A stretch of DNA of 64,000 bases from Desulfocapsa sp. (GTDB taxonomy: Bacteria > Desulfobacterota > Desulfobulbia > Desulfobulbales > Desulfocapsaceae), in NCBI GenBank assembly GCA_016765495.1, contig JAESPV010000001.1:22169-86168 (forward strand), in the 5' to 3' direction. Shown piece by piece: positions 1 to 9,595 of this stretch. The notes beneath the pieces are model-generated. The model made no database searches and was not told the origin of the DNA. It saw only the letters and a program-made list of their open reading frames with translations. How positions within the stretch are numbered: position 1 is the first letter of the stretch; every line of letters starts with the position of its first letter. Position numbers and translations under genes: made by a program.

Positions 1-22
1 AGTAAGCCGTTGACAGCTTCCT

Positions 23-63
23 GGAAACACCAGACCCGCCTAAAGGGTGCGACTGGTGTTTCC
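23..63 (-). terminator. hairpin downstream of the Tim44-like gene
   Basis: An 11-bp perfect inverted repeat (GGAAACACCAG at 23-33, CTGGTGTTTCC at 53-63) lies just past the stop of the minus-strand gene ending at 82. No T-run follows on either strand, so it is a possible factor-assisted terminator or mRNA-stabilising hairpin. Confidence 0.4.
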
Positions 64-81
64 GATCTGCCAAAACAGGGT

Positions 82-963
82 TCAGACTTCCTTAATTCCT
101 TCCAGTTTCCAGGCTTCTGTGCCCAGGGGACGGGCCCATGTCCATTCTTCGGCAAATTTCACAGGTTCGCTCATGTTGCCCGAAATTAAATCACCACTTT
201 TATCATCAACAGTATAATCCAGAAGATTTGCCGTAAAAAGAACGGTTACAAAATCTTCGCCGCCTTCAGAACCCGCAGCAACAATTTCAACCTTACGAAT
301 GGAGATATTCTCAAGCTTATTGAGTTCACCCTTTGATTTCATCTCGGCAAACTGCGTTTCGTACTCAGCGGCAAGCTCTTCTCCCAGAAGGTCTCTGTAG
401 GAACTTATATCACGCCTCATCCAACCAGCCTGAACCTTAAAAAACACATCCGATGCCACCTGAACAAAATATTCTGTATCAAATCCGGGGTCGCCTATGC
501 GGATATGATCCAGTCCTTCTTCCAGCGCGGACTTCTCAGGTAAGACAGGTGGAGCCGTAAAGCCTCCTGCAGCAGGAGCTTGATATCCGGGGGATGTACC
601 ACCGGAAGAACGGGCGGCTGAGAACCTTCTATACATAAAGTATCCCACGACACCAAGCAGGAGGAATGGAAGTATTCCCATGCCGGATCCTCCCATTCCA
701 AACATGCTGCCAAGCAGCATTCCGCCAATGGCTCCACCAAGAAGGCCGCCCATCAGTCCACGACTCATCCCTGATTGTTTCTGCTGGCTTCCGGGCTTCT
801 GGTTCTGAGCTATGGGAGCCTTTTTGGCTGGCGTTGATCGAAAAGAGCGTCCGCCGCCCCGGGAACGGGCATCTGAATATTCTGCCATAATACCTGCCTC
901 GACAAAACAGAGGGTAAAGAAAACGAGTAAAAAAGGAGTTAATCTCCTCATGGAATTCAGCAT
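82..963 (-). CDS. Tim44-like domain membrane protein
   Basis: The 293-residue product has an N-terminal signal-anchor (residues about 8-28), a basic Ser/Arg/Gly linker, a Gly/Met-rich hydrophobic stretch (about 68-112, with GGLLGGAIGGMLLGSMFG) and a C-terminal Tim44-like domain (about 150-290). This architecture is typical of bacterial Tim44-domain proteins of unknown function. The fold resembles the NTF2-like membrane-binding domain of mitochondrial Tim44, but no import role should be assumed. The start is well supported by GGAGG six bases upstream of ATG. The gene stands alone on the minus strand and diverges from the next gene. The family call rests on architecture and the C-terminal pattern, so the domain is likely and the function unknown. 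Confidence 0.75.
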   Translation of the reverse strand: MLNSMRRLTPFLLVFFTLCFVEAGIMAEYSDARSRGGGRSFRSTPAKKAPIAQNQKPGSQQKQSGMSRGLMGGLLGGAIGGMLLGSMFGMGGSGMGILPFLLLGVVGYFMYRRFSAARSSGGTSPGYQAPAAGGFTAPPVLPEKSALEEGLDHIRIGDPGFDTEYFVQVASDVFFKVQAGWMRRDISSYRDLLGEELAAEYETQFAEMKSKGELNKLENISIRKVEIVAAGSEGGEDFVTVLFTANLLDYTVDDKSGDLISGNMSEPVKFAEEWTWARPLGTEAWKLEGIKEV

Positions 964-1345
964 TGTATGCCTCCAAAAGAATTGATCTTATCAAACACTC
1001 ATATTTTCTGCATTTTACCGGCATGATCAATTTTTGTCATCTCTTCTCTGCTCTCTTGAAGTACGTATTCCAGCACAGCCAGACAAGTCATTCGCTCGTA
1101 ATTTTGAACAGTTGCACGACAACATTCGATTCAATCGAACCAATGTATTTGAATTATCCAATTGATTCGTTTGTCTTTGTGCTAATTTGACGAGCTGTAC
1201 GAATAGGATTCCGATTTGGCACAGAAACGAGAAAACCTTCTCTCTTCTGCCCGCACAGTTCGAAAAATGCTGATCCACCTGTAGCCACCGAGCAGTAAAA
1301 GTGGATCCTTGTTACAAAAAATCTTGATTTCCTATTTTGTTATGT

Positions 1346-1496
1346 GTATAAGTCGCTTCTAACAATAAGCAAAGACTTGGGGGATATCTTGAATATATCT
1401 GTCTGGTATCGCGGCGCACAGGGAAAACTTGCCCGTGGCGTAGCTTTCTTGGCTTATACTTTATATGGCAGCATGTTTGGCCGAGCTTTTTTTTTA
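1346..1496 (+). ncRNA. candidate structured RNA ending in a long T-run
   Basis: GTATAAGTC (1346-1354) can pair with GGCTTATAC (1451-1459), closing a domain of about 110 nt. Inside it is a GC-rich hairpin around CACAGGG...CCCGTG (about 1418-1436). A run of ten T follows at 1487-1496, as at the end of an sRNA. No known family (6S, SRP, tmRNA, c-di-GMP riboswitch) could be matched by eye. It could also be a leader of the gene at 1613. Confidence 0.25.
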
Positions 1497-1517
1497 AAAA
1501 AAAGGACGTGTCAGAAT

Positions 1518-1564
1518 AAAAAGGCCGAAGAATTACTGAATACTCAGTAATCTTCGGCCTTTTT
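1518..1564 (+). terminator. strong Rho-independent terminator (bidirectional)
   Basis: AAAAAGGCCGAAGA...TCTTCGGCCTTTTT forms a stem of about 20 bp with one bulge and a 4-nt loop, flanked by A and T runs, so it can work on both strands. No recognisable gene ends just upstream on the plus strand, which is the main reason to suspect a non-coding transcript there. Confidence 0.75.
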
Positions 1565-1612
1565 ATTTGCCAAAAATACGGACCCTCCCGTTTTAAAGTG
1601 GTGGAGAACAGC

Positions 1613-3334
1613 ATGAGCAGCAAACGATTTGTCCGTGATGAAAAACAGTGCATTATCTACACGGACGATACCATATGTAACTCAAAAAGAGCTGTACTGC
1701 ATAGCGATCTGTTTGAGAACATGGTGGAGCTGTTTGTCCGGGAGTTGTCACACAGGAATCCGTCCCTGCTTTCCGAAATTGGTCTGGATCTGGCAGCGAA
1801 GAGTGGTATTCGGCAACTGCTGAACATTTTGAGGGCACTCGATGAGCACTCGATGGAACAGCTTATTTCCATCCTGCCTGCAACAGATATTTTTATTGAG
1901 CAGGTTCAGCGGACTGCCCTGCACGAATTTGTTGAACAGCTCTATGATTACTGGCGTTCCCGTGACCGCTATATGGTGTTTCTTGCAAAACCAGGGCCGG
2001 GTAACTGTCGTGGTCAGCAGCCTCACCGAGCCTTTGATGACACTCTAATAAGCTTGGGACACCATATCCGTTCTCTCTACCGGAATGTCTGTGAGAATAT
2101 CACCGGTGGTCATCCACGGATTTACCGGCACGTGGGTGCTGGCTGTAATGTCGGCCTCATTGCAGTATCCTGTCAATTTGAGCTGCCTCCTTTTTATGAT
2201 ACGCTGCTGGGGGAAATTCCTTTTGTCCGCCAGGTCTGGATCACTCCGCCCATGATCCTCAGTTCATCTGCAAATGCGTGCAGCGGTCAGTTTCAGAGAG
2301 CGGACAAAAACCCCTTGCACGGCCTTGTGCTGCAGCGGGGAGAGTGGCTTTGCTACCCGGCTCAAGTAGGAGCTACTGTCATTTTCATCTATTTTCATCA
2401 ACAAGCTATCGGGCTTGGATCGTCCCTTGCCAACCTGTTTGAACTGGCCTCTGACACGCAGATTACAGCTGGTCCCGATGCTGTATACCTGTTCGGTCTT
2501 CCGCCGCAGCATATGCAACAGTTCGGCGACTCTTCCGCTCTATTTTTTGATGACCTGAAGAATGATCTGCTGGTAGCTGCAATTCCGCTTGAGGATCGTT
2601 TTGACTCTTTTGCATGTCTCCAAAAAATGGCTTTCGCCCTGCACAACATCATCATGATTGGGCGTGGCCATATGCCTTTTCAAGGCAGCCTGGTCACCAC
2701 CCGGTGCGAAAATGAGAAGAATAGCCAGACTGTTCTTCTCATTGGAAGCAGAGGAAGAAAAATCCTTGAGGCAATGCGTAGTCACGGTTTCGGCCGTGCT
2801 GTTACTAAGATGAACATCATTTCAGGCGACACGGGTTCATTGAAGATACATGATGATGGCTCTGTTGCCGGGTATGGTACAGCGATTGGTGCTTTTCTTC
2901 CTCTTGACACATTGCAGGGAGGGGGAGGTGATGCTTTAAAGCAGATGGATAGAGCAATCATCATGAATCTTCACACTCCAAACGGACAAGTGCTGCTTCC
3001 AATAAACACTATTGAAGAAGTGCTCAAAGAACACGGTATTGACTTGCTGCTATTTGTCAGTGAATTTGAAGAGGGAGATGCAAGCCATCCCCCCGTTGAG
3101 ACGCTTAATGACAGCGGACAGGCACTCAGGGTTTTTTCTGCAGTCCATACCTGTTTCCCTGCTTTTGCAGGTATGCAACAGTATGAAAGAATCAATGAAG
3201 AGTTGGCCGGTAACATTTTCCAGGCAGCATTGCTGTCAGGCTGCAAAATTGTTCAACTTCGTACCGGGATGAGCATCCTTGAGGATGAATCTTTAGCCAG
3301 AGCTGTAATCGAACTGATTGAGTCTGACACATAA
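1613..3334 (+). CDS. PEP carboxykinase-like conserved protein, P-loop degenerate
   Basis: The predicted product has about 573 residues. An in-frame GTG lies at 1598, but the ATG at 1613 has GGAG seven bases upstream and is preferred. The C-terminal half suggests the PEPCK/HPr-kinase nucleotide-binding fold: an IGRGHMPFQGS segment, then VLLIGSRGRKILEAMRSHG where a P-loop would sit, then SGDTGSLKIHDDGSVAGYGT. The P-loop position reads GSRGRKI and lacks the Gly-Lys-Ser core, so ATP binding may be lost. The N-terminal half is not recognised. It precedes purE by about 150 bp. The family assignment is an inference from short motifs. No function is proposed. Confidence 0.45.
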   Translation: MSSKRFVRDEKQCIIYTDDTICNSKRAVLHSDLFENMVELFVRELSHRNPSLLSEIGLDLAAKSGIRQLLNILRALDEHSMEQLISILPATDIFIEQVQRTALHEFVEQLYDYWRSRDRYMVFLAKPGPGNCRGQQPHRAFDDTLISLGHHIRSLYRNVCENITGGHPRIYRHVGAGCNVGLIAVSCQFELPPFYDTLLGEIPFVRQVWITPPMILSSSANACSGQFQRADKNPLHGLVLQRGEWLCYPAQVGATVIFIYFHQQAIGLGSSLANLFELASDTQITAGPDAVYLFGLPPQHMQQFGDSSALFFDDLKNDLLVAAIPLEDRFDSFACLQKMAFALHNIIMIGRGHMPFQGSLVTTRCENEKNSQTVLLIGSRGRKILEAMRSHGFGRAVTKMNIISGDTGSLKIHDDGSVAGYGTAIGAFLPLDTLQGGGGDALKQMDRAIIMNLHTPNGQVLLPINTIEEVLKEHGIDLLLFVSEFEEGDASHPPVETLNDSGQALRVFSAVHTCFPAFAGMQQYERINEELAGNIFQAALLSGCKIVQLRTGMSILEDESLARAVIELIESDT

Positions 3335-3393
3335 CAAATTTTGCAACGACAGAGCTGAGATCTTCCTCACTTCTCTGTTGCTTTTGTACGTGA

Positions 3394-3406
3394 TTCCCAG
3401 TGGGAA
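3394..3406. promoter_or_regulatory. 13-bp palindrome upstream of purE
   Basis: TTCCCAGTGGGAA is a perfect interrupted palindrome in the 149-bp gap before purE, upstream of a possible TATACT -10 element near 3431. It could be an operator. There is no sign of a guanine riboswitch in this gap. Confidence 0.25.
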
Positions 3407-3483
3407 GTTCCGACCTGTTTCCGAATTTTTTATACTGATCCAATATAGTTACAAACCATAACACACACATGAGGTAAAAAAAA

Positions 3484-3984
3484 ATGACACAAAAACCACT
3501 TGTTGGAATTCTCATGGGCAGCGACTCTGACTTGCCCGTCATGAAAAAAGCTGTTACAGTGCTCACCGAGATGGGTGTTGCCTGCGAAATGGACATCAGC
3601 TCAGCCCACAGGCTGCCGGACAAGACAGCTGAATATGCCCGAAGTGCACGAGAGCGCGGCCTTGAAGTAATCATTGCAGGTGCCGGCATGGCCGCCCATC
3701 TGGCTGGAGTTATTGCCGCCCATACTACTCTGCCGGTGATCGGGGTGCCTCTGGCATCTGGTGCCATGCAGGGAGTGGACGCCCTCCACGCTACAGTACA
3801 GATGCCTCCCGGAATTCCGGTGGCCACTGTGGCCATTGACGGAGCAAAAAACGCAGCCTACCTGGCATGTGAGATCCTGTCTATCAAGTATCCGGAAATG
3901 ACAGAAGCCCTTGAAAAATACAGGGAAGAAACCCGGCAGACTCTGAAGGAAAAATCCGAGCAGCTGCGCTTGGGACAAATATAG
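3484..3984 (+). CDS. purE: N5-carboxyaminoimidazole ribonucleotide mutase
   Basis: PurE converts N5-CAIR to 4-carboxyaminoimidazole ribonucleotide in cytosolic purine synthesis. The 166-residue length fits class I PurE. The substrate-binding GSDSDLPVM motif is near residue 13, SAHRLP near 40, and the [11 protein letters not shown] loop near 69. These are followed by PVIGVPL and the [10 protein letters not shown] segment. The C-terminus has a 30-residue charged helical extension. GAGG precedes the ATG across an A-run. No purK is adjacent, so PurE may use CAIR made directly from AIR and CO2 or a distant PurK. The next gene, nifJ, starts 57 bp downstream, so co-transcription is possible. Confidence 0.93.
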   Translation: MTQKPLVGILMGSDSDLPVMKKAVTVLTEMGVACEMDISSAHRLPDKTAEYARSARERGLEVIIAGAGMAAHLAGVIAAHTTLPVIGVPLASGAMQGVDALHATVQMPPGIPVATVAIDGAKNAAYLACEILSIKYPEMTEALEKYREETRQTLKEKSEQLRLGQI

Positions 3985-4041
3985 CAAAGTGTTTAAAAAA
4001 GACTTTGTAAAAGGTTAAAACAACCACAAGGAGAAACAATT

Positions 4042-7000
4042 ATGTCACGAAAAATGGTCACCATTGATGGTAATCAGGCCTGCACCCATGTAGCCTACAA
4101 CACCAGCGAAATCATAACCATCTATCCTATTACCCCATCTACCTCCATTGCCGCCGAGTCTGACGCCAAGTTCAGTGCCGGCCAGAAAAACATCTGGGGC
4201 TCAGTCCCCGTGGTCAGTCAGATGCAGTCAGAGGCAGGAGTTGCAGGAGCTTTGCACGGCTCCCTGACCACCGGTGCCCTCTGTACAACATTTTCAGCCT
4301 CCCAGGGGTTGATGCTACTGCTGCCCAATATGAACAAAATTGCCGGTGAGCTCACCCCCACCGTCTTTCATATCACCGCCCGTGCCCTTGCCTATCAGGG
4401 CCTGTCCATCTTTGGTGATCACAGTGACATCATGGCAGCCCGCCAGACTGGCTGGGCCATGTTGGGTTCACAGAATGTACAGGAAGCTCAGGATATGGCA
4501 TTGATCGCCACCCAGGCCACCCTCAAATCCCGTATCCCCTTCATGCATTTCTTCGATGGCTTTCGTACTTCAAGTGAAATCCAGAAGATTGAGCAGCTCA
4601 GTGAAGAGGACATGCGGACTATGATTGACGATGATCTAATCATCGAACACCGCCTGCGCGGTCTCTCCCCGGATCGCCCAATGATGCGTGGAACAGCCCA
4701 AAACCCTGATGTCTATTTCACCGGACGGGAGACCATCAATAAGTATTATGAGGCCGTACCTGGCATTGTTCAAGAAACCATGGACAAGTTTGCAAAACTC
4801 ACCGGTCGCAGCTATCACCTCTTTGATTATGTTGGTGCAGCCGATGCCGAAGATGTTATTGTTATCATGGCTTCCGGTGCCGAGACAGTGGCTGCCACGG
4901 TGGAGCATCTGATTGGACAGGGAAAAAAGGTAGGTATGGTGATTATCCGTCTCTATCGCCCCTTTGATTCTGCTGCCATGATTGCAACGCTCCCTGACAC
5001 TGTAAAAAGAATTACAGTTCTTGATCGCAGCAAGGATCCAGGAGCAAACGGTGAGCCACTGTATCAGGACGTGCGTACTGCCGTTGGTGAAGCGCAGGAT
5101 AGTGGCGTTTTTGCCACTGCTCCCATTATACTGGGCGGCCGCTACGGACTTGGTTCCGCCGAATTCACCCCTGCCATGGTGAAGGCTGTTTTTGATAATA
5201 TGGAAGCAGCTACAAAGAAAAATCGTTTCTGTGTAGGTCCCAACGATGATGTTGCGCTTACCAGTCTTGATTTCGATCCTGCCTTTGATATCGAAGGTGA
5301 AGGCGTGTTCCGTGCCATGTTCTTCGGACTCGGTGCCGACGGAACAGTTGGTGCAAACAAAAACACCATTAAAATCATCGGTACGGAAACCGACAATGCA
5401 GCTCAGGGTTATTTTGTCTACGATTCCAAAAAGTCCGGCTCCATTACCACCAGTCATCTCCGTTTTGGTAAAGAAAAGATTCTTGCCCCTTATCTTATCA
5501 ACAAGGCCAATTTTGTCGCCTGCCATAAGTTCACTTTTCTCGATCAGTACGACATGCTGGCAAACATTGAGGAAGGCGGTACCTTCCTGCTCACCACCAG
5601 CTTCAGTAAAGACGAGGTGTGGGAGCATATGCCAGCCAGAGTTCAGCAGGATATTATCTCCAAAAAAATCAAATTCTACGTGATTGATGCTCTAAGTCTG
5701 GCCACCGCTATTGGCCTTGGCGCCCGAATTAACATGATCATGCAGACCGCCTTCTTCCTGATATCCGATATCATCACCAAAGATGAGGCCATTCAATCCA
5801 TTAAGACAGCCATTAAAAAGACCTACGGTAAGAAGGGTGACAAGGTTGTCAACATGAACTATGAAGCAGTGGATGCCGCTGTGAATAATATTGTTGAGGT
5901 GACAGTAACAGGCACTGTTTCAGGCCACAAAATCCCTGCCACAGTTCCTGACCATGCCCCTGACTTTGTAAAAGAGGTTACGGCCAAAATGATCGAGGGC
6001 AAGGGACATACCATTAAGGTTTCCCAGATGCCAGCCGACGGAACCTGGCCCACGGGCACCACCCAGTACGAAAAACGCAACATTGCTGTACAGGTTCCAC
6101 TGTGGGACGCCGAAACCTGTATTCAGTGCGGCCGATGCTCTCTCGTCTGTCCCCATTCCTGCATCCGTATGAAGATTGTCAACGAGGATAGTCTGGCAGG
6201 TGCTCCAGCCACTTTTCAGAGTGCCGATGCCACTGGCAAACAGTTCAAGGGACGGAAATTTGTCATCTCAGTCTCCACTGAGGATTGTAACGGCTGCAGT
6301 CACTGCTTTTCAGTCTGTCCTGCACGCAAAAAAGATGCAGATGGCAAGAAGACCGAGGATCGCGCCCTTGCCATGCACGACAATGTTGAAGAAATTCGCG
6401 TTCGTGAATCTGCGAATTTTTCCTTCTTTCTCACCTTGCCTGAAGTTGAATACAACGAGATTGCGCCAGCTACCATCAAAGGCAGCCAGTTACTTCGCCC
6501 TCTTTTTGAGTTCCCCGGAGCCTGCGTTGGTTGCGGTGAAACACCATACATCAAACTTGCCACCCAGCTCTTTGGTGACAGAATGATGATTGCCAATGCT
6601 ACAGGATGCTCTTCCATATACGGTGGCAATCTTCCCACCACACCTTATTGCAAACGGGATGATGGCCGTGGCCCCATCTGGTCAAACTCTCTGTTTGAGG
6701 ATACTGCCGAATTTGGGCTTGGTATGCGTCAAACCGTGAACAAGATGGCGATTCAGGCTGCCGAGCTCCTTGAGGATGCGGTAACTGCCGGGATTGTGGA
6801 ACAATCCGAGATGGATGAGTTGCTTAATGCTCCTCAAACCACTCAGATGGAGATCGAGACCCAACGGGATCGAGTGACAGCTCTCAAGGAAAAAATTACT
6901 GACTGTGGTTTTTCTAAAGCTCAGCAGCTTGTCCATGTGGCTGACAACCTGGTGAAACGTTCGGTATGGATCTTCGGTGGAGATGGCTGGGCCTATGATA

Positions 7001-7614
7001 TCGGCTACGGCGGCCTTGATCATGTCCTTGCTTCAGGCGAGAATGTGAATGTCCTGCTCATGGATACGGAGGTGTACTCCAACACCGGCGGCCAGATGTC
7101 CAAGTCCACCCCGCGTGCAGCCACAGCTCAGTTTGCCGCAGGCGGTAAACGTATGCCCAAGAAGGATATCGGCATGATTTTTGCCACCTACGGTAATGTA
7201 TACGTTGCCAAAGTGGCCATGGGTGCCAATCCGGCTCAAGTGGTCAAGGCATTTAACGAAGCCGAGGCCTATGACGGTCCATCTCTTATTATTGCATACT
7301 CTCACTGCATTAACCACGGGATCAATATGGCTCAGGGTCTGGAGCAGCAGAAAAAAGCGACTGACTGCGGTCACTGGCCGCTCTATCGCTACAACCCTCT
7401 GCTTGAAGCTGAGGGGAAAAACCCTCTGGTTATGGATTCCAAGGCTCCGGCATCAAAATTTGCCGATTACGCCATGAACGAGAACCGCTATCGGGCGTTG
7501 AAAATCACCAACCCAGGCATGTTTGATGAGTTGATGGCCATGGCTCAGAAAGATGTGGAAAAAAGCTGGAAGTTTCTGGATGGGCGCCGCAAGGCATTAG
7601 AGCCTGAAGCATAG
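4042..7614 (+). CDS. nifJ: pyruvate:ferredoxin (flavodoxin) oxidoreductase, single-chain
   Basis: This cytosolic enzyme oxidises pyruvate with CoA to acetyl-CoA and CO2, reducing ferredoxin. The 1190-residue chain has the full domain order of homodimeric PFORs. The pyruvate-binding domain I contains YPITPST near residue 30. Domains II and III follow. Two 4Fe-4S clusters are ligated by CIQCGRCSLVCP (about 692) and CNGCSHCFSVCP (about 748). The C-terminal TPP domain has GACVGCGETPY (about 827), a GDGWAYDIG motif (about 979) and NTGGQMSKSTP. AAGGAG lies eight bases before the ATG. A terminator follows at 7634, so this is the end of a transcript. The direction in vivo, oxidation or CO2-fixing synthesis, cannot be read from sequence. 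Confidence 0.97.
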   Translation: MSRKMVTIDGNQACTHVAYNTSEIITIYPITPSTSIAAESDAKFSAGQKNIWGSVPVVSQMQSEAGVAGALHGSLTTGALCTTFSASQGLMLLLPNMNKIAGELTPTVFHITARALAYQGLSIFGDHSDIMAARQTGWAMLGSQNVQEAQDMALIATQATLKSRIPFMHFFDGFRTSSEIQKIEQLSEEDMRTMIDDDLIIEHRLRGLSPDRPMMRGTAQNPDVYFTGRETINKYYEAVPGIVQETMDKFAKLTGRSYHLFDYVGAADAEDVIVIMASGAETVAATVEHLIGQGKKVGMVIIRLYRPFDSAAMIATLPDTVKRITVLDRSKDPGANGEPLYQDVRTAVGEAQDSGVFATAPIILGGRYGLGSAEFTPAMVKAVFDNMEAATKKNRFCVGPNDDVALTSLDFDPAFDIEGEGVFRAMFFGLGADGTVGANKNTIKIIGTETDNAAQGYFVYDSKKSGSITTSHLRFGKEKILAPYLINKANFVACHKFTFLDQYDMLANIEEGGTFLLTTSFSKDEVWEHMPARVQQDIISKKIKFYVIDALSLATAIGLGARINMIMQTAFFLISDIITKDEAIQSIKTAIKKTYGKKGDKVVNMNYEAVDAAVNNIVEVTVTGTVSGHKIPATVPDHAPDFVKEVTAKMIEGKGHTIKVSQMPADGTWPTGTTQYEKRNIAVQVPLWDAETCIQCGRCSLVCPHSCIRMKIVNEDSLAGAPATFQSADATGKQFKGRKFVISVSTEDCNGCSHCFSVCPARKKDADGKKTEDRALAMHDNVEEIRVRESANFSFFLTLPEVEYNEIAPATIKGSQLLRPLFEFPGACVGCGETPYIKLATQLFGDRMMIANATGCSSIYGGNLPTTPYCKRDDGRGPIWSNSLFEDTAEFGLGMRQTVNKMAIQAAELLEDAVTAGIVEQSEMDELLNAPQTTQMEIETQRDRVTALKEKITDCGFSKAQQLVHVADNLVKRSVWIFGGDGWAYDIGYGGLDHVLASGENVNVLLMDTEVYSNTGGQMSKSTPRAATAQFAAGGKRMPKKDIGMIFATYGNVYVAKVAMGANPAQVVKAFNEAEAYDGPSLIIAYSHCINHGINMAQGLEQQKKATDCGHWPLYRYNPLLEAEGKNPLVMDSKAPASKFADYAMNENRYRALKITNPGMFDELMAMAQKDVEKSWKFLDGRRKALEPEA

Positions 7615-7633
7615 AAAGCAGGGCATAACAAGG

Positions 7634-7670
7634 ACAGGGCTGAAGGTATCTATTTCTTCAGCCCTGTTTT
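7634..7670 (+). terminator. Rho-independent terminator after nifJ
   Basis: ACAGGGCTGAAG (7634-7645) pairs perfectly with CTTCAGCCCTGT (7656-7667), giving a 12-bp stem and a 10-nt loop followed by TTTTATTATTT. It separates nifJ from iorA. Confidence 0.9.
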
Positions 7671-7706
7671 ATTATTTGTCTTAACAAAAAAGAAGTTGTT
7701 GGAGAT

Positions 7707-9572
7707 ATGATGCATAAATTATTAACTGGTGATCCTGGAAAAAAGATGCTGCTCCTCGGCAACGAGGCAATTGCCAGGGGAGCTGTTGAAGCAGGCGTTG
7801 CTGTGGCTGCAGCCTATCCGGGAACTCCATCTTCTGAGATTTCCCTTCACTTTTTCCAGATGGCTCAAGAGAGTGATCTCTACTTTGAATACAGTGTGAA
7901 CGAGAAGGTGTCTCTTGAAGTGGCAGCGGCCGCCGCCAATACTGGAGTACGCGCCATGTGTGTTATGAAGCATGTGGGAATGAATGTTGCCGCTGATGCT
8001 CTGATGACCCTTGCTTATGTGGGGGTAAGAGGCGGTCTTGTTATCCTGGTGGCCGATGACCCATCCATGTTTTCCAGCCAGAACGAACAGGACAGTCGCT
8101 ACTACGCAAAGCTTTCCGGCCTTGCGATGCTCGAGCCTTCCACCATTGAAGAAGCTCATGATATGACCAGGCTCGCCTTTGAGCTGTCAGAGCAGCTGCA
8201 GGAACCGGTTCTTCTGCGAACCACCACCCGCATCAATCACTCCACTGCTGTTGTGACACTTGCTGAAATCACTCCCCCGAAAACAGAGGGTGATTTTACC
8301 AGGAACCCCATGCGCTACGTCACTGTACCTGTGGTCTCACGTCAGCTCCATGTCCGCCTTCTGGACAACCTTGCCAAGGCTGAGGCCATCGCCAACCAGT
8401 CACCGTTTAACTACTCAGAAGGCAAAGGCAGCTGGGGAATCATCTGTAATGGCGTAAGCTATACCTACGTATCCGATGCGGTGCGTGATCTGGGTCTTGA
8501 GGAAAAAACGACCATTCTCCGTCTCGGTTTTTCACATCCCCTGCCCAAAGAAATTGTGAACACTTTTCTCAGCAACTGTGACCGTGTACTCATTGTTGAA
8601 GAAGGTGAACCGGTGTTGGAAGAAGCTGTCAAGGCACTGGCACAGGAGCAGGAAAAGATGCTCCCAATAGGTGGAAAAGGAGAAGAACTCTTTTCCCGTC
8701 TCGGCGAGTTTAATCCAGCTCTGGTGAGAGAAAAAATTGCTCACTGGTTTGGAGTGGACGATCTTCTCAAGTCTGCAACTGCCCCATCCGCACAGGCTGA
8801 TCTGCCACCGCGACCACCAACTCTTTGTGCCGGATGCTCCCATCGCGCCACCTTCCATGCTGTTAAAAAAGCAGTTCAGGAAAGGGATGTGATCTACCCC
8901 ACCGATATCGGCTGTTACACACTTGGTATGCTGCCGCCTCTTGGAATGGCGGACTTCCTGATCTGTATGGGCTCATCCACGGGTACTGCTGCCGGATTTT
9001 CCAAGACCCTCAATAAAAAGGTGATTACCTTCTGTGGGGACTCCACCTTCTTTCACTCTGCTATGGCAGGGCTTGTCAATGCTGTATTTAACAAACATAA
9101 TTTCACCCTGATTATTCTTGATAACGGTACCACGGCCATGACAGGGCATCAGCCCCATCCGGGCGTGGATATGGAAAAACACGGGCTTTCCGGTTTTGGC
9201 CGCATTGATATTGAAGAGGTAGTCAAGGCATTAGGCGTGGGGCATCTTTCCGTTATCCATCCTTTTAAGCTGAAAAAAAGCATCGAGGCATTACAGGAAG
9301 CCTTTGCTTTTGAGGGTGTTTCTGTGGTTATAGCCAGGGAAATATGTACTCTCTATGGCAAGAGCCTGAAGCAGCCAAAGATGAGACCCTTTTACGTCAG
9401 TGACAAATGTAAAAATCATAAGGATTGTATTGATCAGTTGGGCTGTCCCGCATTTTTTATCAATAACGGAAGGGTAAATATTGATCCGGATCGCTGTACC
9501 GGATGTGCTTTATGTGCTCAGGTCTGTCCGGAAAATGCCATTCGTCCCGTAAAAGAACAAACTCAATATTAG
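7707..9572 (+). CDS. iorA: indolepyruvate:ferredoxin oxidoreductase alpha subunit
   Basis: IorA is the TPP- and cluster-bearing subunit of the enzyme that oxidatively decarboxylates aryl-pyruvates from aromatic amino acids to aryl-acetyl-CoA, or the reverse. The 621 residues include an N-terminal GNEAIARGAVEAG/YPGTPSSEI domain, a TPP-binding region (GDSTFFHSAMAGLVNAV near 445, LDNGTTAMTGHQPHPG near 470) and a C-terminal two-cluster ferredoxin domain. The last cluster is canonical (CTGCALCAQVCP). The first reads C-x2-H-x2-C then CPA, with His at a usual Cys position. GGAG precedes the start, and an equivalent second ATG lies three bases on. iorB follows 23 bp later. Confidence 0.95.
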   Translation: MMHKLLTGDPGKKMLLLGNEAIARGAVEAGVAVAAAYPGTPSSEISLHFFQMAQESDLYFEYSVNEKVSLEVAAAAANTGVRAMCVMKHVGMNVAADALMTLAYVGVRGGLVILVADDPSMFSSQNEQDSRYYAKLSGLAMLEPSTIEEAHDMTRLAFELSEQLQEPVLLRTTTRINHSTAVVTLAEITPPKTEGDFTRNPMRYVTVPVVSRQLHVRLLDNLAKAEAIANQSPFNYSEGKGSWGIICNGVSYTYVSDAVRDLGLEEKTTILRLGFSHPLPKEIVNTFLSNCDRVLIVEEGEPVLEEAVKALAQEQEKMLPIGGKGEELFSRLGEFNPALVREKIAHWFGVDDLLKSATAPSAQADLPPRPPTLCAGCSHRATFHAVKKAVQERDVIYPTDIGCYTLGMLPPLGMADFLICMGSSTGTAAGFSKTLNKKVITFCGDSTFFHSAMAGLVNAVFNKHNFTLIILDNGTTAMTGHQPHPGVDMEKHGLSGFGRIDIEEVVKALGVGHLSVIHPFKLKKSIEALQEAFAFEGVSVVIAREICTLYGKSLKQPKMRPFYVSDKCKNHKDCIDQLGCPAFFINNGRVNIDPDRCTGCALCAQVCPENAIRPVKEQTQY

Positions 9573-9595
9573 ACAACTCCCGTGAGAGACAAGAT

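Larger units (their letters stand above)
964..1612. other. intergenic region with no convincing gene
   Basis: This gap lies between divergent genes. Short reading frames exist on both strands, but none has a ribosome-binding site or a recognisable protein. The right half holds a possible structured RNA (1346-1496) and a strong terminator hairpin (1518-1564), described separately. Nothing else was recognised in 964-1345. Confidence 0.6.

Noticed and set aside
963..1278. Small coding frames on both strands in the first intergenic region
   Set aside because: No ribosome-binding sites, no recognisable protein and mutual overlap.
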